Shown: positions 31,625 to 41,340 of the stretch, piece after piece
Layout: each line of letters begins with the position of its first letter
Position numbering within the stretch: the first letter of the stretch is position 1
Source of the DNA: an uncultured Lachnospiraceae bacterium
Lineage (GTDB): Bacteria > Bacillota > Clostridia > Lachnospirales > Lachnospiraceae
Reading direction: 5' to 3'
NCBI GenBank assembly: GCA_910580015.1
Contig: CAJTVT010000019.1
Span: forward strand, 1-49,948
DNA length: 49,948 nucleotides
Position numbers and translations under genes: made by a program
The notes under the pieces: generated by a model
What the model was told of the DNA's origin: nothing
The model's input: the letters and a program-made list of their open reading frames with translations, nothing else
Databases searched by the model: none

Positions 31625-34600
31625 TTATTTTACTGTGATCTTCAGTTTCGCTTTTTTGTTATTGAAAGTTTTCACCGTAATGGTTGCTTTCCCCTTCTTT
31701 TTCGCTGTAACCTTACCACTGTCTGACACAGTCGCAATCTTCTTATCACTAGACTTGTAAGTAATCTCATTGCTGGCTGTATTGGCTGGAAGTTTCACCT
31801 GAATCTGAAATTTTTTGCCCTTTTTCAAGGTCTTCTTTTCCGCATTCAACTGAATGCTCTTAGGTGCTTTTTTCACAGTTACAGTACATTTCACTGTCTG
31901 CTTATCAATCTTTGCCGTGATCACTGCCTTGCCTGCTTTCTTTGCTGTGATCACACCCTTGCTGGAGATAGATGCCACGGACTTCTTGTCAACGCTCCAG
32001 CTCACCTTATTGGTCGCATTCTTCGGTGTCACTGTAGTCTTTAACGTAAATTTCTCATTTACCCCAAGTGTCACCTTTGTCTGATTCAATTTCAGCTTTG
32101 TTGCAGAGATCTTTACGGTAACCTTGCATGTAGCTGTCTTACCATTCTCTGTGGATGCCGTAATCATTGCTGTTCCTACTGAATAACCAGTTACTTTTCC
32201 ATCTTTAACGCTAGCCACTCCATCGTCACTGGATTCCCAGGTAATTGCCTGATCGGTTGCATTTGCTGGTGCAACGGTTGCTGTCAATGTCATGGATTTC
32301 CCCAAGTCAAGGGATGCGCTGGTCTGATTCAAGGTCACCCCTGTAGCTGGAATGATTTCTTTTTCTACTACTGTTACATAGCAGACAGCCGCCTTACCAT
32401 TTGCAGTCATCACAACCACAACTGCATTTCCAATTGCTTTCGCTGTCACTTTTCCATCTTGTACAACTGCCACCTTGGTATTGCTGGAGGCCCAGCTTAA
32501 TATCTGGTTGGTTGCATTTTCTGGCGCAACGGTTGCTGTCAATGTCCCACTTGCACCAGGTAAAAGAACCATACTGGTCTGATCCAAAGTCACGCTGCTA
32601 ACTGGAATCTCAGGCTCAATGGGTTTCTGATCCTGGTCTACGGTGATCGTCGCCGTAATGGTACGGTTTTCTGGTGCAAGCTCTTCCTCATAGCTCATCT
32701 TCAAAATCGGTGTGCCGTCTGCTGCCCAGTGTACCCGTTTCAGTCTTGCATCACGACAGGGATCATACAGAGAGCTCTCATTTGCCCATGCACACTGATT
32801 ATCATAACATTTCTGCCCTCTTGCATGGTATACAAAGATGGGATTTCCCTCTTCGTCCACAGTAAAGGAATTGTGTCCTGGTCCATATTCCCCTGGTACA
32901 TCAGCGGAAGTTAATACTGGATAAGGCTGTTTTACCCATGCATTCTTATCCAACATATTTGCATTTTCATCGATAGACAGTAAACCGATACAATACTCTG
33001 GTCCAGTTCCAGAAGCGGAAAATGACACATAAATCTTGCCATTATTCTTAATCACGGAAGGTCCCTCATCAACGTTTTCTACCTGTCGCTCCCAGCTATA
33101 CTCTGGTACACTAATCTTTACAGATTCAGAAATACATTTCCATGGCTCTTCTGGATCGATCTCCGCTAAGAACAGAGAAGAATATCCATCAGTCTGTGCC
33201 CAGATTACATACCAGTGACCTTTATTTTCAAAGACAGTCATATCCAGGGAGAATCCTGAAAATGCCACACCGTCAGATTCTACGCTCTGCATCATTCCCA
33301 TTGTTCTCCAGCTATCCGGATTCATAATATCTGCCGGATTCGTGCATTTTAACACATGGGGACGGATAGACCATACGCTGCTGTCAATACTGGAGGTATA
33401 GAATACATAGTAATTTCCATCCACTATGCGAATCTCTGGCGCCCAGATATAACGGTATTCCTTCTCTACATCTGGATTCCAATCGCAATCCCAAATGGTA
33501 ACTTCCTCTGCGTCTGCTAGACCTTCAATGGTCTTGGCGCGTCTCAATACCACCTTATCATACCCATTATTATCGCTTCCGCCCCTCATCGGATAAGAAG
33601 CTGTAAAGTAGTAATATCCGTCGTCTCCTTTTAAGATACATGGATCTGCACGCTGTTCAATAAATGGATTTTGGTACTGGGTCTGCTTTACGGTTCCAGT
33701 TACAGAGTAGGTGCCTTTTTTATTCAGATCTACGTTCGCCAGATCCTGTTGATTCCAATCTACACTAAAATCTGCGGACGTTCCATCACTATAATCTGCT
33801 TTCACCTTATTTGGAAGAAGTTTGGTCACATCATCTCCCATCTTACCCTTTACTGCCACCTTCTCAATTCCAGTATTTTTAACTACATCCAATTTCTGAA
33901 CCACATATTGATACTCTGCCTTGCCAACCCCCAAAAGATCTGAGATCACGGCACCCTCTGGAGCAGTCACTCCTGTGGTATCGTCTTGGACGGAAACGTA
34001 TTCTGTCTCTTGTTGTTCCATCACTGTCTCAAAATCCTTTGTCAGTGCACGATAATGTTTGTTTCCACTCTTAAAGTACACTGCATAGGTAACCTCTGTG
34101 CCATCGTATGCATAGGGGCTGATCTCCAAATCCCCATTCACATCATTGTCCACTGTAAGCATTCTCTCATTGGTAAAATGTACCAAGTCTGTGGAGTCGT
34201 AAAAATATATGTATTTCTTGGTGGAGGAATTTCTCGCAGCCATTCCATAGGTTCCGTCCGCTTTGCGGAACAGATACATATCACACAGGCCATTGGGGTT
34301 TGAATTCTTGCTTCCTCCTGCGTTATTTGCAAAACAGATTCCGGTATTGGAATTTAATGCTGTGTAAATCTTGGAATCTTGACTGTATGCAAGATGAAGA
34401 CTGTTGCCAAGGGATGATGCTTCCTTGCTGTTGGTATATGCCATCAGAGAACCATAATCCTCTGCCCGAACAGTCACTGCAAAGTCTTTGGATGCATCGA
34501 GTTTCACCGCTCCATCCTCATAGGTAACAATCGCCTTCAATGTCACAGTTGCGTCTTTCACTTCTTTGTTAGGACGAGTGACAGATGCAGTCACCTTATC

Positions 34601-36721
34601 TCCACTTTTCTCAATCTTTATCACATCTGTATTGGTGCTGCTCCAAGCAACCGTTGTGTGCGGATCCAACCTGACTGGCAATTCTATATTCTGTTCCAAA
34701 ATAGCGCCTGCAATCGTCAGATGCTTCACCTGTAAATCTAACTGACTCTGCTTGCTGTTGCTGATCACGGTTGCCTGAAACACTGCCGTATCTGTCTTTC
34801 CACCTAATTTGATGGTAGCTGTCAGTGTTACCTCTGTATTGGCTGTCTCTGGCCTTACCACGGTACCATCATTGGCAATCACTGCTGTGTTGCTGCTGCT
34901 CCAGGTGATCTCAGCGCCACCCTCACCCTGTGTGGGAAGTTCCAGATTCTGTGTAACCTCACTCAAATCTCCCAAGCCCACTGACAGATTTTCTTTGATC
35001 TTTGCCATCACACTTGTTACAAATTCTGGTGGCATATCATTTTTATATTGTTCTTGGATATCCTCCTGGGTGAGTTCATCGGTATATACAGACACTCCAT
35101 ACACACCACCCTTATAGAACATATCATTGTAAGAAGAACGTCCGATGTATGCCACTAAGTCTGCTCCAAAGCTTGTGGTTGTCTTGGTCTTACTATTGTT
35201 GCACACCTCCACACCATTATAATAACCTTTGATACTATTAGGTGTAATGACTGTGGTATACATTGCCCAGTCAGAGCCTGTCTTCGTCTTGGACACGGCT
35301 GTCTCTGTATTATATGGCGCTCCTGCATTATCACTGTCTGTCCATACAGATTTAAAATAACCGTCTGGTTGTGCTGGATTCAAAATCCAATAGTTTAATG
35401 GCATATCCGCTGTGGAAGCACTGTCCACGTGACGGGTCTTTGTTCCAAAGTACATTGCAGAATAATTATTAGAACCAGTCTGGTTTTTCAGCCATACATT
35501 GATTGTCAGAGTATCTTGCCCTACAAACACCTCTTTGGGGATAGACACATACGCTGCACTGGATCCTGCACCACCTCCTGGCAGCGTCAACATACCATCT
35601 TGGATGGATGCGCCAGTTCCTTTCAATTCTGCATCAAATCCATTTCCTGATGTATCAGAAATCATCTTATCTGTCAAATCATCTTCTGAAAACGTATATG
35701 CTGCGTGCACCTTCAAAGCTTCCGCAGCTTTTACAATAACTGGAAACTCCTTGGTGGTCTGATACGCTCCTTTGGTGATGGTGGCTGTCATAATCACTTC
35801 TGTATCGTTTTTTGGTGCCTGCACCACTGTTCCATCGTTGTCAATCAGGTCTAAATTCCCAGATTTCCAGGTAATTGTCGTACCATACAGACCTGTGGAT
35901 GGAAGATCCAGTTTATTCTTAACACTCTCTGGCAATGTAAGTTCTGCCTTCGCCTGCTCCACAATCTGCTGCTCTGAAATCGAAGTTATAGAAAGCGTTG
36001 GCGCCTTCTCACCATTCTTAGACACTTCAAATCCGCAGATAACCGTCTGTAAACGAAAGATTGCATAGGTATCTTTCTTGGCAATGGCTTCTTTCACCCA
36101 CTCTGTCACATCAAAGGTGGTCGTCCCTGCACTTTCCAGACTCAACCATTCCTTGCTAAAAATGGTAGCATCTTTGGAATAGTCATTATTGACTGCTGGG
36201 AAAAGGTCTGTGGCTGTGCTATTGCTCACTCCATCGCTTCTCATAACGTCATAAAAACTTTGATCTACCCGGAATACTCCGGCCCTTGTCTTTCGGGAAC
36301 CCATATTGTCCTTGTTGCAGGTTGTAACATTGATGGTCAATGTTGCATTGGAAATCAGCTCTGGATCGATTCCATCCCCAGAAGGAAGCTGAAATGCCAT
36401 TGCACCTACACGGGTGGAACCCAATCCTCCAGCAGCTTCGGTCGCCGTCTCATCCTTTATATATGCTGCTGATCGTTCTGTTCCGTTCGTTCCATTTTCA
36501 TTGGTTGCAATCAGCCAAGTATCTGTTCCATTCTGTCCGCCTGATGCCACAAATTTCGCACATTCAATCACATCTGGCTCCGGCATTTCCGCATCTGAAA
36601 TCGGGGCAATTCCCTTTGTCTGCATTTCTTTTGCAGATACAAGGCTTGCAGGTATCGATGTAACCATCATGGCTGCCGCCAAAACCATGGAGATACCTGT
36701 CTTAAGAAGTTTTCCTCTCAT
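31625..36721 (-). CDS. Giant secreted GH43 protein with LamG and Ig-like domains
   Basis: 1698 residues; AGGAGG before the ATG. Signal peptide (1-31, ending VSAKE). Then a DNRLRE/CBM96-like domain (about 45-250), an atrophied Ig-like domain, a LamG domain (about 337-560), two more atrophied Ig-like domains, and a region like a partial GH43 propeller (755-920, YFYDSTDLVHF). A full GH43 propeller spans about 1003-1330: RADPCILKG (base Asp), IWAPEIRIV, GFSLDMTVF (Asp) and VDEGPSVIKNNG (acid Glu). Four BIG2 domains (about 1360-1698) end it, the last two lysine-rich. GH43 enzymes cut arabinose- or xylose-containing glycans. No LPXTG or SLH motif: wall retention by the basic tail is inference. Confidence 0.85.
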   Translation of the reverse strand: MRGKLLKTGISMVLAAAMMVTSIPASLVSAKEMQTKGIAPISDAEMPEPDVIECAKFVASGGQNGTDTWLIATNENGTNGTERSAAYIKDETATEAAGGLGSTRVGAMAFQLPSGDGIDPELISNATLTINVTTCNKDNMGSRKTRAGVFRVDQSFYDVMRSDGVSNSTATDLFPAVNNDYSKDATIFSKEWLSLESAGTTTFDVTEWVKEAIAKKDTYAIFRLQTVICGFEVSKNGEKAPTLSITSISEQQIVEQAKAELTLPESVKNKLDLPSTGLYGTTITWKSGNLDLIDNDGTVVQAPKNDTEVIMTATITKGAYQTTKEFPVIVKAAEALKVHAAYTFSEDDLTDKMISDTSGNGFDAELKGTGASIQDGMLTLPGGGAGSSAAYVSIPKEVFVGQDTLTINVWLKNQTGSNNYSAMYFGTKTRHVDSASTADMPLNYWILNPAQPDGYFKSVWTDSDNAGAPYNTETAVSKTKTGSDWAMYTTVITPNSIKGYYNGVEVCNNSKTKTTTSFGADLVAYIGRSSYNDMFYKGGVYGVSVYTDELTQEDIQEQYKNDMPPEFVTSVMAKIKENLSVGLGDLSEVTQNLELPTQGEGGAEITWSSSNTAVIANDGTVVRPETANTEVTLTATIKLGGKTDTAVFQATVISNSKQSQLDLQVKHLTIAGAILEQNIELPVRLDPHTTVAWSSTNTDVIKIEKSGDKVTASVTRPNKEVKDATVTLKAIVTYEDGAVKLDASKDFAVTVRAEDYGSLMAYTNSKEASSLGNSLHLAYSQDSKIYTALNSNTGICFANNAGGSKNSNPNGLCDMYLFRKADGTYGMAARNSSTKKYIYFYDSTDLVHFTNERMLTVDNDVNGDLEISPYAYDGTEVTYAVYFKSGNKHYRALTKDFETVMEQQETEYVSVQDDTTGVTAPEGAVISDLLGVGKAEYQYVVQKLDVVKNTGIEKVAVKGKMGDDVTKLLPNKVKADYSDGTSADFSVDWNQQDLANVDLNKKGTYSVTGTVKQTQYQNPFIEQRADPCILKGDDGYYYFTASYPMRGGSDNNGYDKVVLRRAKTIEGLADAEEVTIWDCDWNPDVEKEYRYIWAPEIRIVDGNYYVFYTSSIDSSVWSIRPHVLKCTNPADIMNPDSWRTMGMMQSVESDGVAFSGFSLDMTVFENKGHWYVIWAQTDGYSSLFLAEIDPEEPWKCISESVKISVPEYSWERQVENVDEGPSVIKNNGKIYVSFSASGTGPEYCIGLLSIDENANMLDKNAWVKQPYPVLTSADVPGEYGPGHNSFTVDEEGNPIFVYHARGQKCYDNQCAWANESSLYDPCRDARLKRVHWAADGTPILKMSYEEELAPENRTITATITVDQDQKPIEPEIPVSSVTLDQTSMVLLPGASGTLTATVAPENATNQILSWASSNTKVAVVQDGKVTAKAIGNAVVVVMTANGKAAVCYVTVVEKEIIPATGVTLNQTSASLDLGKSMTLTATVAPANATDQAITWESSDDGVASVKDGKVTGYSVGTAMITASTENGKTATCKVTVKISATKLKLNQTKVTLGVNEKFTLKTTVTPKNATNKVSWSVDKKSVASISSKGVITAKKAGKAVITAKIDKQTVKCTVTVKKAPKSIQLNAEKKTLKKGKKFQIQVKLPANTASNEITYKSSDKKIATVSDSGKVTAKKKGKATITVKTFNNKKAKLKITVK

Positions 36722-36771
36722 CTTCTCTTTCCTCCTTGATTCTTGTTGTCGGTATCATAGCATATTCTTAT

Positions 36772-36807
36772 ACAACATGAGACATGAAAATTCATGTCCC
36801 ACGTTGT
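36772..36807 (-). terminator. Hairpin between the two GH43 genes
   Basis: ACAACATGAGACATGAA (36772-36788) and TTCATGTCCCACGTTGT (36791-36807) form a 17-bp stem with two mismatches or G-U pairs and a 2-nt gap. It follows the upstream GH43 stop by 9 nt and may partly terminate its transcript before the second GH43 gene. Confidence 0.6.
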
Positions 36808-36815
36808 CCTAAACA

Positions 36816-39800
36816 TTATTTAACAGTAATTTTAAGTTTTGCCTTTTTCTTATTAAAGGTAGTGACTGTAATCGTTGCTGTTCCTTTCTTCTTTGCTGTT
36901 ACCTTACCACTGGAAGATACGGTTGCGATTTTCGTATCGTTGGATTTATAGGTAATCTGATTGCTTGCCGTATTCTTAGGCAATGTCACCTTGATCTGGA
37001 ACTTCTTGCCCTTCTTCAATGTCTTTGTTTTCGCGTTCAACGTGATGCTCTTTGGCGCTTTCTTAACGGTGATAGTACATTTCTTGGTTAAACCGTCAAT
37101 CTTTGCTGTAACAACCGCTTTTCCAGCCTTCTTTGCTGTAACAACACCCTTGCTGGAAACCGTTGCCACTTTCTTATCATCCACACTCCAACTAACGCTA
37201 TTGGTAGTATTTTTTGGTGTTACAGCGGCTTTCAAGGTGATCTTCTCGCCGACACCTATCACTGCCTTACTCATATTTAAGGTTAACTTCTCAGCAGAAA
37301 TCTTTACGGTAACTTTGCACTTTGCTGTCTTGCCATTCACCGTAGTTACTGTAATATTTGCTGTACCCACCGCTTTCGCAGTTACTTCTCCGTCTTCTAC
37401 CACTGCTACTTTTTCATTGCTGGATTTCCAAGTTACCGCAGGATCTGTTGTATTAGCTGGCGCTACTTCTGCAACCAATGTACCACTTTCTCCTGGTGCC
37501 AGAGTCATGCTGGTCTGATTCAATGTTACACTTGATGCTTCCACCAATCCACCTTCTAATACCATCACTTGGCAGATTGCCGCTTTGCCGTTTGCGGACA
37601 TTGCAACAATCACAGCCTTTCCTTCTGCCTTCGCTGTAATCTTTCCATCCTGTACTTCTGCAACCTTAGTATTGCTGGACGCCCAACTGATGTACTTATT
37701 TACAGCATTGGAAGGCTCGATCGTTGCGATCAAAGTCTCATTTTCACCAGGCGCCAAAACCACCTGATTCTTATTTAAGGTCACCCCTGTCACTGCAATT
37801 TGTTCTGCTACCGTTACAGTACAAATTGCTGTCTTGCCATTTGCAGTGGTTACTGTAATAATCGCAGTTCCAGGCTTCTTTGCTGTAAGTACGCCATTTT
37901 GCACGCTTACTGCGTCTTGATTGCTGGAACTCCAGGTAAGTGTCTTATCTGTGGCATCTGCTGGTGTAATCGTTGCTTTTAACGTAGCTGTGCTGCCTAC
38001 TTCCATGGTAAGTGATTTCTGATCCAAGGTTACTCCTGTCACCACTTTATCTGGTTCCCCAGATTTCTTCTCAACAGCAAGTCCTGCAATCACTGGATCT
38101 GAACTTCCCGCTTTTACTGCCAAGAAATGAACTTCTGTCGTATTTGCCACGTTGTCAACCTGGAAGTCAACAGAAATGGACTTATTCTTGTTGGACTTGT
38201 TGATCTCCACTTCCACTTCATCACTCTTAATAACATTATTGTTATCATCTTTGTACTCTACATAGAATTTCATTGGTCTAGTTACATCCCACCATTCACC
38301 AAAATATCCGGTTGCTGTGTAGCTGCCCTGTTCCAATGGAATGATATATTCACAATTCTTTCCGCCCTTTGCCCACCATCCATTGGTGTAGATGGAATCT
38401 GTCTCAGAGGTACGGTTTCCTGCCACGCTATAGTCTTTGTCATTCACAAATCCCCAGCTTCCTGCTTCATATAACTGATCTGGAATCGCATTGCGAAGCT
38501 CCACCTCTGATTTCACTGCATTGTAATAGCCAGACTCTTTTAATTTCTCATTCCAGCTTCCTACACCAGAATCAATGAAATAGATAAGTTTTTCGGATGC
38601 TGCAATCACCTCAATCTGTGCTGTTACCGTTTTATTTCCTAAAGATGCAATCGTACCTGTAGCAGTTACCATACCAGGCTCTTTGAAATCATTTGCTGTC
38701 TTATCCCATGTGACAGCAACTTTGCTCTTCTCTCCTTTATAGAGAACTTCTACTTCGCTTGGAAGCGTATAGCCTGGAGCCGCGTATTTTGGAACGCTTC
38801 CATCCTCCAGGGTAGGATATGCATAAGCATCCATAAGTGCTTCATATTCTGCCGCAGTGATGTTCATTACGGTACCATGACGTGGCTTTTTGGGAAGGTT
38901 TGCAGATATTCTGGTAAACTGCCCGCTCGCCAAACTGTCGGTGATCATTGGATAGTAACCACCTCCACCAAAGTCATCCTGGAGCAGACACCATTTCGCC
39001 CCAGCATTTTCAATGTCATCATCATTAAATTTAAAACAGCAAGGTCCTTCCACACCGCTAGCGATCTTCTCATTTACAATGGTCCAATCTCCCAGTAAGG
39101 AATCTGATTTTTCCAGATATATATACGTCTCGCTTTCATTCTTCGCAAAACGGTAATAAGTGCCGTCATCATCCCTTACCACTGTGGAATCGATGGTACT
39201 GTGACTCTCATCAATCCACAACTGTGGCTCTGTGAAGGTATAAAAATCTCTCGTCTTACAATAATACTGTCTCTGTTTGGAATAATTGTCTGTCTTCACT
39301 TTGGAGGACCAGAAAACCATATATTCCCCAGTTGTATCATCGTAGAACACTTCTGGTGCCCAGGTACAACCTGCTTCGATCTGTGCACTGATAGTTACCA
39401 TACGCTGGTCTGTCCAGTGAACCAGGTCATCAGACTCCCATACCATAATTGCCTGGCTGCCATTGGTCTGTGCTGCACCCCAGTCCCAATCTGTGCAGAT
39501 TCGCAGGTCTGTTGCAACCAGATAGAATTTATCTCCTTCGGGAGAACGAAGAATAAAAGGATCACGCAGACCCGTGGTTCCCATCTCAGATTTTAAAACA
39601 GGTTCCCCTTTATTCAATTCTTCCCAATCAAGACCATTCTGGCTTGTTGCAAGATAAATTTCTTCCTCACCTGGATTATTTCCGATAAAATAAGCAAATA
39701 CATAATCCGTCATCTTATCTACGTTGGCAGCAGCCTTTACCGTCACCTCAAACTTCTTCTCCTTGCCGCCAATGGAAGCAGTCAAAGTTACCTTGGTATC

Positions 39801-41084
39801 TGTTGCCTGTCTGGTTACGACACCTGCTGGCTTTGCCCCATCTGCCTGTGGATTAATAACCTCATGATTGCTGGATGTCCAGGTGATTGGTGTACCATAT
39901 TTTCCTGCCGCTGGAAGTGTGATATTTCCTTTGATATTATCCATATTGGAAATTGTAAGAGCCTCATATTCCGCATTCACTTTATTGACTGCGCTCACCG
40001 TATAAGATTCTACAAAAACCTCTTTCCCAAAATATGTACCTGTCACTTTGATTGTCACATTTTTGGACTCCTCTCCGCTATAGAGAAGCTTTCCAGTTGC
40101 GTCAAATACCGTCAGATCACTTGGCTCCCATGCAAGCTGAACCCCATCTAGCTCTGCTGGAAATGCAAGATCAGACGTTACTTCCTCCACGGACGCGTTT
40201 CCATTCAGCATCGTTGTAAGAAGCTTAGATTTTACAACATTCACGACATTTTCCTTGGCAAACTCATCATGAATGCTGTTCACCTGATCATCTGTCAGCG
40301 CCTGATCATATATTTTGAAATCACTGAGCGTTCCCTTGAAATTGGCGTCTCCAGAATACAAGGATTTTCCAATATATCCGATACAAGTATCCGTATTGCT
40401 GGCTTTCAAGATATCCTGGATGGAGAACCCAGACTCTGTAACGGCTGTTTTGTCTCCATTCAGATAATAAGTTACATTTCCCTGTTCAAATACAACAGAG
40501 ATAATATTTTCCCCTTCGGTACTCCCCTGCAAGATCTTGCTCTCTGGATAACGCAGCTCAGAACCCTGCGCAATCGCTCCTAACATTTTTCCGGTATACG
40601 CACCCTGATTTGCCGCACACGGAGATACAAACAGATAATTCTTGGTAGAATCATTATTCCACACTGCTGTACCTGTTCCCAGTGTAAACAACCATGCCGT
40701 AGACTGGGTATTGTCCGTATAAACGGCCTCAATCGTAAATGCTTCCTCGCTCCCCGCTGAAGGATTCTGATAGCTTCCGCCATTTTTGATTACGCCTGCT
40801 GGAAGCTCTACATACTTATTTGAACCGTCAAAATTCAAAATATTGTTTCCTTCAGACCCTGTAAAATCAGCATCTGTAATTCCGCTCATTGTTCCATCCA
40901 GATGATTTCCGCTGATATCAGTCAGCTTGCCATCCGCATGGCTCATGTCATAATGCAACACTGGTTTTACTGAATTTTCTTCTGCCTGAACTGGGCCCAA
41001 GGCTCCTGACGGAAGCAGCGTCACTGTCATTGCAAACGACAAAAGCCCTGCCAGACATTGTTTCACAAGTTTCTTCTTAATCAT
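36816..41084 (-). CDS. Giant secreted GH43 protein with LamG and five BIG2 domains
   Basis: 1422 residues from the ATG at 41084 (AGGAGG upstream). Signal peptide (1-34, ending VQAEE), LamG domain (about 40-270), two atrophied Ig-like domains (about 275-455), GH43 propeller (about 460-760) with GLRDPFILRS (base Asp), CTWAPEVFYDD, STIDSTVVRDDDG (Asp) and SGVEGPCCFKF (acid Glu). Next an Ig-like linker (765-850), a beta-sandwich possibly binding carbohydrate (850-1010; NGWWAKGGKNCEYIIPL), and five BIG2 domains to the end. The last two are nearly identical to those of the downstream GH43 protein. Both genes probably act on the same plant or host glycan. Confidence 0.85.
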   Translation of the reverse strand: MIKKKLVKQCLAGLLSFAMTVTLLPSGALGPVQAEENSVKPVLHYDMSHADGKLTDISGNHLDGTMSGITDADFTGSEGNNILNFDGSNKYVELPAGVIKNGGSYQNPSAGSEEAFTIEAVYTDNTQSTAWLFTLGTGTAVWNNDSTKNYLFVSPCAANQGAYTGKMLGAIAQGSELRYPESKILQGSTEGENIISVVFEQGNVTYYLNGDKTAVTESGFSIQDILKASNTDTCIGYIGKSLYSGDANFKGTLSDFKIYDQALTDDQVNSIHDEFAKENVVNVVKSKLLTTMLNGNASVEEVTSDLAFPAELDGVQLAWEPSDLTVFDATGKLLYSGEESKNVTIKVTGTYFGKEVFVESYTVSAVNKVNAEYEALTISNMDNIKGNITLPAAGKYGTPITWTSSNHEVINPQADGAKPAGVVTRQATDTKVTLTASIGGKEKKFEVTVKAAANVDKMTDYVFAYFIGNNPGEEEIYLATSQNGLDWEELNKGEPVLKSEMGTTGLRDPFILRSPEGDKFYLVATDLRICTDWDWGAAQTNGSQAIMVWESDDLVHWTDQRMVTISAQIEAGCTWAPEVFYDDTTGEYMVFWSSKVKTDNYSKQRQYYCKTRDFYTFTEPQLWIDESHSTIDSTVVRDDDGTYYRFAKNESETYIYLEKSDSLLGDWTIVNEKIASGVEGPCCFKFNDDDIENAGAKWCLLQDDFGGGGYYPMITDSLASGQFTRISANLPKKPRHGTVMNITAAEYEALMDAYAYPTLEDGSVPKYAAPGYTLPSEVEVLYKGEKSKVAVTWDKTANDFKEPGMVTATGTIASLGNKTVTAQIEVIAASEKLIYFIDSGVGSWNEKLKESGYYNAVKSEVELRNAIPDQLYEAGSWGFVNDKDYSVAGNRTSETDSIYTNGWWAKGGKNCEYIIPLEQGSYTATGYFGEWWDVTRPMKFYVEYKDDNNNVIKSDEVEVEINKSNKNKSISVDFQVDNVANTTEVHFLAVKAGSSDPVIAGLAVEKKSGEPDKVVTGVTLDQKSLTMEVGSTATLKATITPADATDKTLTWSSSNQDAVSVQNGVLTAKKPGTAIITVTTANGKTAICTVTVAEQIAVTGVTLNKNQVVLAPGENETLIATIEPSNAVNKYISWASSNTKVAEVQDGKITAKAEGKAVIVAMSANGKAAICQVMVLEGGLVEASSVTLNQTSMTLAPGESGTLVAEVAPANTTDPAVTWKSSNEKVAVVEDGEVTAKAVGTANITVTTVNGKTAKCKVTVKISAEKLTLNMSKAVIGVGEKITLKAAVTPKNTTNSVSWSVDDKKVATVSSKGVVTAKKAGKAVVTAKIDGLTKKCTITVKKAPKSITLNAKTKTLKKGKKFQIKVTLPKNTASNQITYKSNDTKIATVSSSGKVTAKKKGTATITVTTFNKKKAKLKITVK

Positions 41085-41110
41085 ATAATCCTCCTTTATA
41101 AAATGTAAGT

Positions 41111-41199
41111 TTGCATGCAATCTGCCAATGAAAAAGGGGTTCATTCTTGGCCATGCACAATGCTACAAATATTTTACTAAAATGGAAAAAAAAATGCAA
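41111..41199 (-). promoter_or_regulatory. Promoter and palindrome upstream of the GH43 pair
   Basis: Minus strand TTGCAT (41199-41194), 17 nt, TAAAAT (41176-41171). Between it and the ribosome site lies the perfect palindrome TTGCATGCAA (41111-41120), a possible operator. Confidence 0.45.
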
Positions 41200-41272
41200 T
41201 ATGAGTAATCAAAAATCTGCAAAAATAAATTTTCCCGCGCCATTCTCTTCCACCAGCGCAGCCAAATAATAA

Positions 41273-41316
41273 AATGCGGCGCAGCTTCGTAAATCTATAC
41301 TTTGCTGCGCCGCATT
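41273..41316 (-). terminator. Terminator after the sugar-binding protein gene
   Basis: AATGCGGCGCAGC and GCTGCGCCGCATT form a perfect GC-rich 13-bp stem with an 18-nt loop. In the direction of the gene ending at 41341 it is followed by TTATTATTTGG. Confidence 0.85.
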
Positions 41317-41340
41317 CTATTCGTCATGAAAATCTAACTT

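Noticed and set aside
36961..37518. Plus-strand hydrophobic frame of 185 codons opposite the GH43 gene
   Set aside because: Antisense of Lys/Thr/Val-rich BIG2 repeats yields apparent membrane sequence; no start signals.
31625..38100. Repeats on DNA level between the ends of the two GH43 genes
   Set aside because: Explained by homologous BIG2 domains; no mobile element ends are seen around them.
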